Source: an uncultured Collinsella sp. (GTDB taxonomy: Bacteria > Actinomycetota > Coriobacteriia > Coriobacteriales > Coriobacteriaceae). Taken from it: a DNA stretch of 29,922 bases. Positions 26,463-29,922 of this stretch are shown here, piece by piece (the first letter of the stretch is position 1; each line of letters begins with the position of its first letter). The position numbers were made by a program, and so were the translations under genes. A model generated the notes under the pieces. That model saw only the letters and a list, made by a program, of their open reading frames with translations, ran no database searches and had not been told where the DNA came from. The stretch is from positions 1 to 29,922 of the forward strand of contig CATYIV010000026.1 of NCBI GenBank assembly GCA_958407465.1, given 5' to 3'.

Positions 26463-26681
26463 ATGGACGAACGTGCGAAACAGATTCTTGGCAGGCGGGT
26501 CGAAGAGACACGCAAGGACCTTGGTATCTCCAAGGTTGATTTTTGTGTGGCGACAGGAATCAGCCGACCCTACCTCGACCGAATCGAAGATGGAACGGCA
26601 AATTTCACGCTCAAGGTTCTATTTAAGATCGCACCCGCACTCGGCATGACGGTGTCAGAGCTTCTCGAGGGTATCGAATAG
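26463..26681 (+). CDS. XRE-family helix-turn-helix regulator
   Basis: This 72-residue protein is a single Cro/CI-type helix-turn-helix: a first helix (about 1-18), then SKVDFCVATGISRPYLDRIEDG as the turn and recognition helices (about 23-44), then LKVLFKIAPALGMTVSELLEG. It should bind the palindrome just upstream and repress itself and the divergent hypothetical gene. No ribosome site is visible before the ATG at 26463, so translation may be weak or the start may differ. A small stem (GGGTATC/GATACCC, about 26669-26690) overlaps the stop. Confidence 0.85.
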   Translation: MDERAKQILGRRVEETRKDLGISKVDFCVATGISRPYLDRIEDGTANFTLKVLFKIAPALGMTVSELLEGIE

Positions 26682-26703
26682 GGGATACCCGTCGACAACT
26701 GAA

Positions 26704-27717
26704 TTACGCCATCGGGATGCGGTCGTGGTTGACTTGGCTGTAGAACAGGCGCTGGATCTCGGCCGCATCGCGTGACTGGCCGAGTGCCCACATGGTCTTG
26801 GCCACGAGCGTCTCGGTGGTCATGTCGTCGCCGCGCAGAATACCCGGATGATCGGCGTAAGCGCGGCCGACCTCATAAACGCCCAGATCGAGGCCCTCTT
26901 CGGGGACCTGCGTGGTCATAACGACGGTGCGGCCCGAATCGACCCAGCGAAAAATTGCCTCTTGGAACGACTCGCCCGACTCACCAAACTCGGGAATACC
27001 GCCAATGCCAAAAGTCTCCAGGATTACAGCATCGTAGCTATCGGCAAGGGCGTCGAGGATGCCCGGGTTTACGCCGGGCGTAAGCTTGAGTACAAATACG
27101 CGCGGGTCGATGCTGTCGTAGAAACGCACCGGGTTTTCGCCCTGATGCGTGCCGTGAAGTCCATTGCGCACGATGCGGTCATTGCGGATGTAGGCAATGG
27201 GCGGATAGTTGACGCTAATGAACGCGTTAAAGCTCATGGTGCGCTGCTTGCGGGCGCGCGTGCCGGCAATGGCAACGCCGCCAAACACGATCGAAACGTC
27301 GTGCGAGTGCTCGTCGAGCGCATAGAGCAGGCTCTGGTACAGATTGAGTTTGGCATCGGTAAAGGGGTTGCCCATGGGCTTTTGCGAGCCGGTGAGCACG
27401 ATGGGCTTGGGGCTGTCTTGAATCAGGTAGGAAAGCGCTGCTGCGGTGTAGCTCATGGTGTCGGTGCCGTGCAGAATCACGAAGCCGTCGTGGTCGGCAT
27501 AACCCTCGACGATGACGTCGCGGATCTGCATCCAGTCACTGGGGCGCATATTGGTGCTGTCGATGTTCATGGGCTGCATCACGTCGAGCTCGCAGAGGCC
27601 CGAGGTCTCGGGGACGCTCTGGGCGAGCTCCTCACCGGTCAGGGCGGGGGAGAGGCCGTTGCCGTCCTCGGTTGATGCGATGGTGCCGCCCGTGGCGATG
27701 AGAAGGATGCGCTTCAT
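26704..27717 (-). CDS. ansA: Type I (cytosolic) L-asparaginase
   Basis: The enzyme hydrolyses asparagine to aspartate and ammonia. The 337 residues begin MKRILLIATGGTIAS with catalytic T12, and carry the second-triad motif HGTDTMSY (H83, T85, D86) and GSQKPM. The length and the lack of a signal peptide favour the cytosolic type I enzyme over the periplasmic type II. AGGA lies upstream of the start at 27717. It is monocistronic; the leader on the minus strand contains a hairpin (27794-27822) near a TTGAAC hexamer. Confidence 0.94.
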   Translation of the reverse strand: MKRILLIATGGTIASTEDGNGLSPALTGEELAQSVPETSGLCELDVMQPMNIDSTNMRPSDWMQIRDVIVEGYADHDGFVILHGTDTMSYTAAALSYLIQDSPKPIVLTGSQKPMGNPFTDAKLNLYQSLLYALDEHSHDVSIVFGGVAIAGTRARKQRTMSFNAFISVNYPPIAYIRNDRIVRNGLHGTHQGENPVRFYDSIDPRVFVLKLTPGVNPGILDALADSYDAVILETFGIGGIPEFGESGESFQEAIFRWVDSGRTVVMTTQVPEEGLDLGVYEVGRAYADHPGILRGDDMTTETLVAKTMWALGQSRDAAEIQRLFYSQVNHDRIPMA

Positions 27718-27984
27718 GCTGGTATTCCTATCGTATTTGCCGCCGCAGAGGCGGAGTCGTTCGGCAGTATTGTGGCACAGGGCGAGGAATGTTCAAACGT
27801 ATTACATCATCTGTAACGTTTGGTAACACTTCAATTGCCGTCAAATAGGGCCCAGGTCGTGCGTTTGCCGTGCACTGATGGCTGCGAGGGACGAGAAACC
27901 CCATATAACGTGTACACTATGGAAGTTATTTTTGTTCATTCGCGCGGGCGGGCACCGGCTCCCCGCCAACAAGAGAGGGATACC
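27718..27984. other. Divergent intergenic region between ansA and guaA
   Basis: No gene is seen. CAAACGT-AT-TACA (27794-27806) pairs with TGTAACGTTTG (27812-27822) apart from a two-base bulge, and GTAAC recurs at 27813-27827 as a direct repeat. On the minus strand TTGAAC next to this dyad could be the ansA -35. No purine riboswitch pattern was found upstream of guaA. Confidence 0.5.
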
Positions 27985-29583
27985 ATGGATCAAAATGCTT
28001 CCGCAAAGGTCCTCGTACTCGACTTTGGTGCGCAGTACGGTCAGCTCATTGCCCGTCGCGTCCGCGACCTCAATGTGTATTCCGAGATTGTTCCCTGCGA
28101 CATCTCGGCCGACGAGATTCGCGAGATGAACGCCTCTGCGCTCATCCTTTCCGGCGGTCCGGCTTCTGTGTATGCCGAGGACGCTCCGTCCATCGATCCT
28201 GCCATCTTTGACCTGGGCCTTCCCGTCCTGGGCTTTTGCTACGGCCATCAGATCACAGCCGTGACGCTCGGCGGCAAGGTCGGCCACTCCGAGGTGGGCG
28301 AGTACGGCCGCGCCACCATCACGCGCACGGCCGGCGCCAAGCTCTTTAACTCCACGCCCATGGAGCAGACCGTGTGGATGAGCCATCGCGACGCCGTTTC
28401 CGAGGTGCCCGAGGGCTTTACTGTTACCGCCAGCACCGACGTGTGCCCGGTCGCTGCCATGGAGTGCGTCGAGCGCAAGATCTTCACCACGCAGTTCCAC
28501 CCCGAGGTCAAGCACTCCGAGTACGGTCAGCAGCTGCTGAGCAACTTCCTGTTTGAGATCTGCGGCCTGGAGCCCAACTGGAGCATGGACAACCTGGTCG
28601 AGACCATGACGGCCGAGTTCCGCGAGAAGGTCGGCGACGACCGCGTGATTCTGGCCCTGTCCGGCGGCGTCGACTCCTCCGTCGTGGCTGCGCTGGGCGC
28701 CCGCGCCGTGGGCAAGCAGATGACCTGCGTGTTCATCAACCACGGTCTGCTGCGCAAGGGCGAGCCCGAGCAGGTTGAGGAAGTCTTCACCAAGCAGTTC
28801 GACGTCGACTTTATTCACGTTCACGCCGAGGACCGTTATGCCGAGCTTCTGGCCGGCGTGACCGAGCCCGAAGAGAAACGCCGCATCATCGGTACGCAGT
28901 TCTGGAAAGAGTTCTTCGCCGTGGCCCAGCAGCTCGAGACCGATGGCAAGCCGGTCAAGTACCTGGCTCAGGGCACCATCTACCCCGACATCATCGAGTC
29001 CGGCGCTCGAAAGACGGGCGGCAAGACGGCCACCATCAAGAGCCATCACAACCTGATCCCGTTCCCCGAGGGCGTGCACTTCGACCTTATTGAGCCGCTC
29101 GATCACTTCTTTAAGGACGAGGTCCGTGCACTTGGTCTGGCGCTGGGCCTGCCGGGTCACATCGTGTTCCGTCAGCCTTTCCCGGGTCCGGGTCTGGCCA
29201 TCCGCATCATCGGCGCGGTCGACAAGGAGAAGCTCGAGATCCTCAAGAACGCCGACGCTATCGTGCGCGAGGAGCTCGACGCCTACAACCAGCGCCTGTA
29301 TGAGCAGACCGGCGAGCGTAACTCCGAGCACAGCTGCTGGCAGTATTTTGCGGTTCTGCCCGACATCAAGTCCGTCGGCGTTATGGGTGACGAGCGCACC
29401 TACCAGCGCCCGATCATCCTGCGTGCCGTCGAGTCCAGCGATGCCATGACCGCCGACTGGGCCAAACTGCCTTACGACGTCCTGGCCCGCATCTCCGGCC
29501 GCATCGTTGCTGAGGTCCCCGGCGCCAACCGCGTGTGCTACGACATCACGTCTAAGCCGCCCGCGACGATCGAGTGGGAGTAG
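27985..29583 (+). CDS. guaA: GMP synthase (glutamine-hydrolysing)
   Basis: GuaA converts XMP to GMP using ATP and glutamine. The 532 residues carry a class I amidotransferase domain (about 8-195) with nucleophile C85 (GFCYGHQ) and H172/E174 (FHPEV), then the ATP pyrophosphatase domain with P-loop SGGVDSS at 226-232, and the C-terminal dimerisation domain ending PPATIEWE, the usual GuaA terminus. AGGGA precedes the start at 27985; the long upstream open frame is non-coding leader. It is a single-gene unit ending in a terminator. Confidence 0.97.
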   Translation: MDQNASAKVLVLDFGAQYGQLIARRVRDLNVYSEIVPCDISADEIREMNASALILSGGPASVYAEDAPSIDPAIFDLGLPVLGFCYGHQITAVTLGGKVGHSEVGEYGRATITRTAGAKLFNSTPMEQTVWMSHRDAVSEVPEGFTVTASTDVCPVAAMECVERKIFTTQFHPEVKHSEYGQQLLSNFLFEICGLEPNWSMDNLVETMTAEFREKVGDDRVILALSGGVDSSVVAALGARAVGKQMTCVFINHGLLRKGEPEQVEEVFTKQFDVDFIHVHAEDRYAELLAGVTEPEEKRRIIGTQFWKEFFAVAQQLETDGKPVKYLAQGTIYPDIIESGARKTGGKTATIKSHHNLIPFPEGVHFDLIEPLDHFFKDEVRALGLALGLPGHIVFRQPFPGPGLAIRIIGAVDKEKLEILKNADAIVREELDAYNQRLYEQTGERNSEHSCWQYFAVLPDIKSVGVMGDERTYQRPIILRAVESSDAMTADWAKLPYDVLARISGRIVAEVPGANRVCYDITSKPPATIEWE

Positions 29584-29698
29584 GCTGACAGGGTTCTGAC
29601 CTGCACTTTTGAGTGCCGCACTGTGCTCCTGAGTTTCGTTTCGTACGAGAGTTACGGCAAAACCACCAGCGACATTGGTGAGTAAACTCGATTATCGA

Positions 29699-29731
29699 GC
29701 CTCCGTTCCCATGTTGGAACGGAGGCTTTTT
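29699..29731 (+). terminator. Intrinsic terminator of guaA
   Basis: GCCTCCGTTCC (29699-29709) pairs perfectly with GGAACGGAGGC (29716-29726), followed by TTTTTC. It lies about 115 bases past the guaA stop; the sequence between contains no gene I can support. Confidence 0.92.
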
Positions 29732-29836
29732 CTTTGCCTTTTTACTCTCTTTCACCTGCGATTTCGCGATTTACTCCCCGTGTTTCAAGATGGAAGCGTT
29801 TGGTTGCGAGCCACGCCGCTGTGAGGGCCTGAGTCG

Positions 29837-29922
29837 TCAGGCCCCGCACAGGGGGACCGCGATGGTGGCCACCGCGCCGCCCGAGGGGCTGTTGGCGAGC
29901 GAGACGGAGCCCCCGTGGGCGC
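29837..29922 (-). CDS. C-terminal end of a sensor histidine kinase (cut by window edge)
   Basis: The minus strand from the right edge reads AHGGSVSLANSPSGGAVATI followed by AVPLCGA and a TGA at 29839-29837. This is the typical end of a histidine-kinase ATPase domain: a histidine-glycine-glycine turn, a strand, and a glycine-rich loop leading to the final hydrophobic strand and PL. Only 27 residues are visible. The stop codon lies within a small GGCCTGA/TCAGGCC hairpin (about 29826-29843). Confidence 0.75.
   Translation of the reverse strand, partial: AHGGSVSLANSPSGGAVATIAVPLCGA

Noticed and set aside
27841..29331. Minus-strand open frame of 496 codons opposite guaA
   Set aside because: It is an antisense shadow of a clear GMP synthase, without domain features.

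Overview
The window is a chromosomal segment of a high-GC anaerobe, most likely Collinsella or a close relative in Coriobacteriia. I infer this from the GC-rich codon use, a class III glutamine synthetase, a B12-dependent methionine synthase split into two genes, tandem iron-type alcohol/glycerol dehydrogenases, a PTS plus GH4 phospho-glucosidase locus, and a MurT/GatD protein. The genus is my inference; no marker gene such as 16S rRNA is present.

Layout. 50-5751 (minus): a one-carbon/methionine operon, metF, a stand-alone methionine synthase reactivation-domain gene, metH lacking that domain, then a UPF0210/DUF711 gene. 6178-8265 (plus): glnN with a possible nitrogen-control site upstream. 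8330-9030: an RNA- and repeat-rich stretch holding a 215-bp element with 32-bp terminal inverted repeats, a 101-bp direct repeat carrying the 3' end of a tRNA-Glu gene and its terminator, and the intact tRNA-Glu (minus). 9079-13418 (minus): two paralogous TPR-like proteins and a natural MurT-GatD fusion that should amidate lipid II.

13919-17538 (plus): three iron-type alcohol dehydrogenase superfamily genes (one butanol-dehydrogenase-like, two glycerol-dehydrogenase-like), the first two each closed by a terminator; the last has lost a conserved histidine. 17690-18943: a ferredoxin with four 4Fe-4S motifs. 19075-24388: a carbohydrate locus. A zinc alcohol/polyol dehydrogenase and a GntR/UTRA repressor (minus) lie divergent to an alpha-glucoside PTS EIICB and a GH4 6-phospho-alpha-glucosidase (plus), with three related palindromic operators between them. 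24516-25987: ychF and a small DUF1648-like membrane protein. 25997-26681: a divergent pair, an unknown 129-residue protein and a 72-residue XRE regulator, around a perfect 24-bp palindrome. 26704-27717 (minus) is ansA and 27985-29583 (plus) is guaA. The right edge cuts the C-terminus of a sensor histidine kinase.

Most of the window is core metabolism. The parts that deserve attention are the MurT-GatD fusion, the PTS/polyol-dehydrogenase regulon, the tRNA-Glu duplication scar next to the MITE-like element, the degenerate second GldA paralog, the XRE/unknown pair, and hairpins that share a GACAGG-type core.
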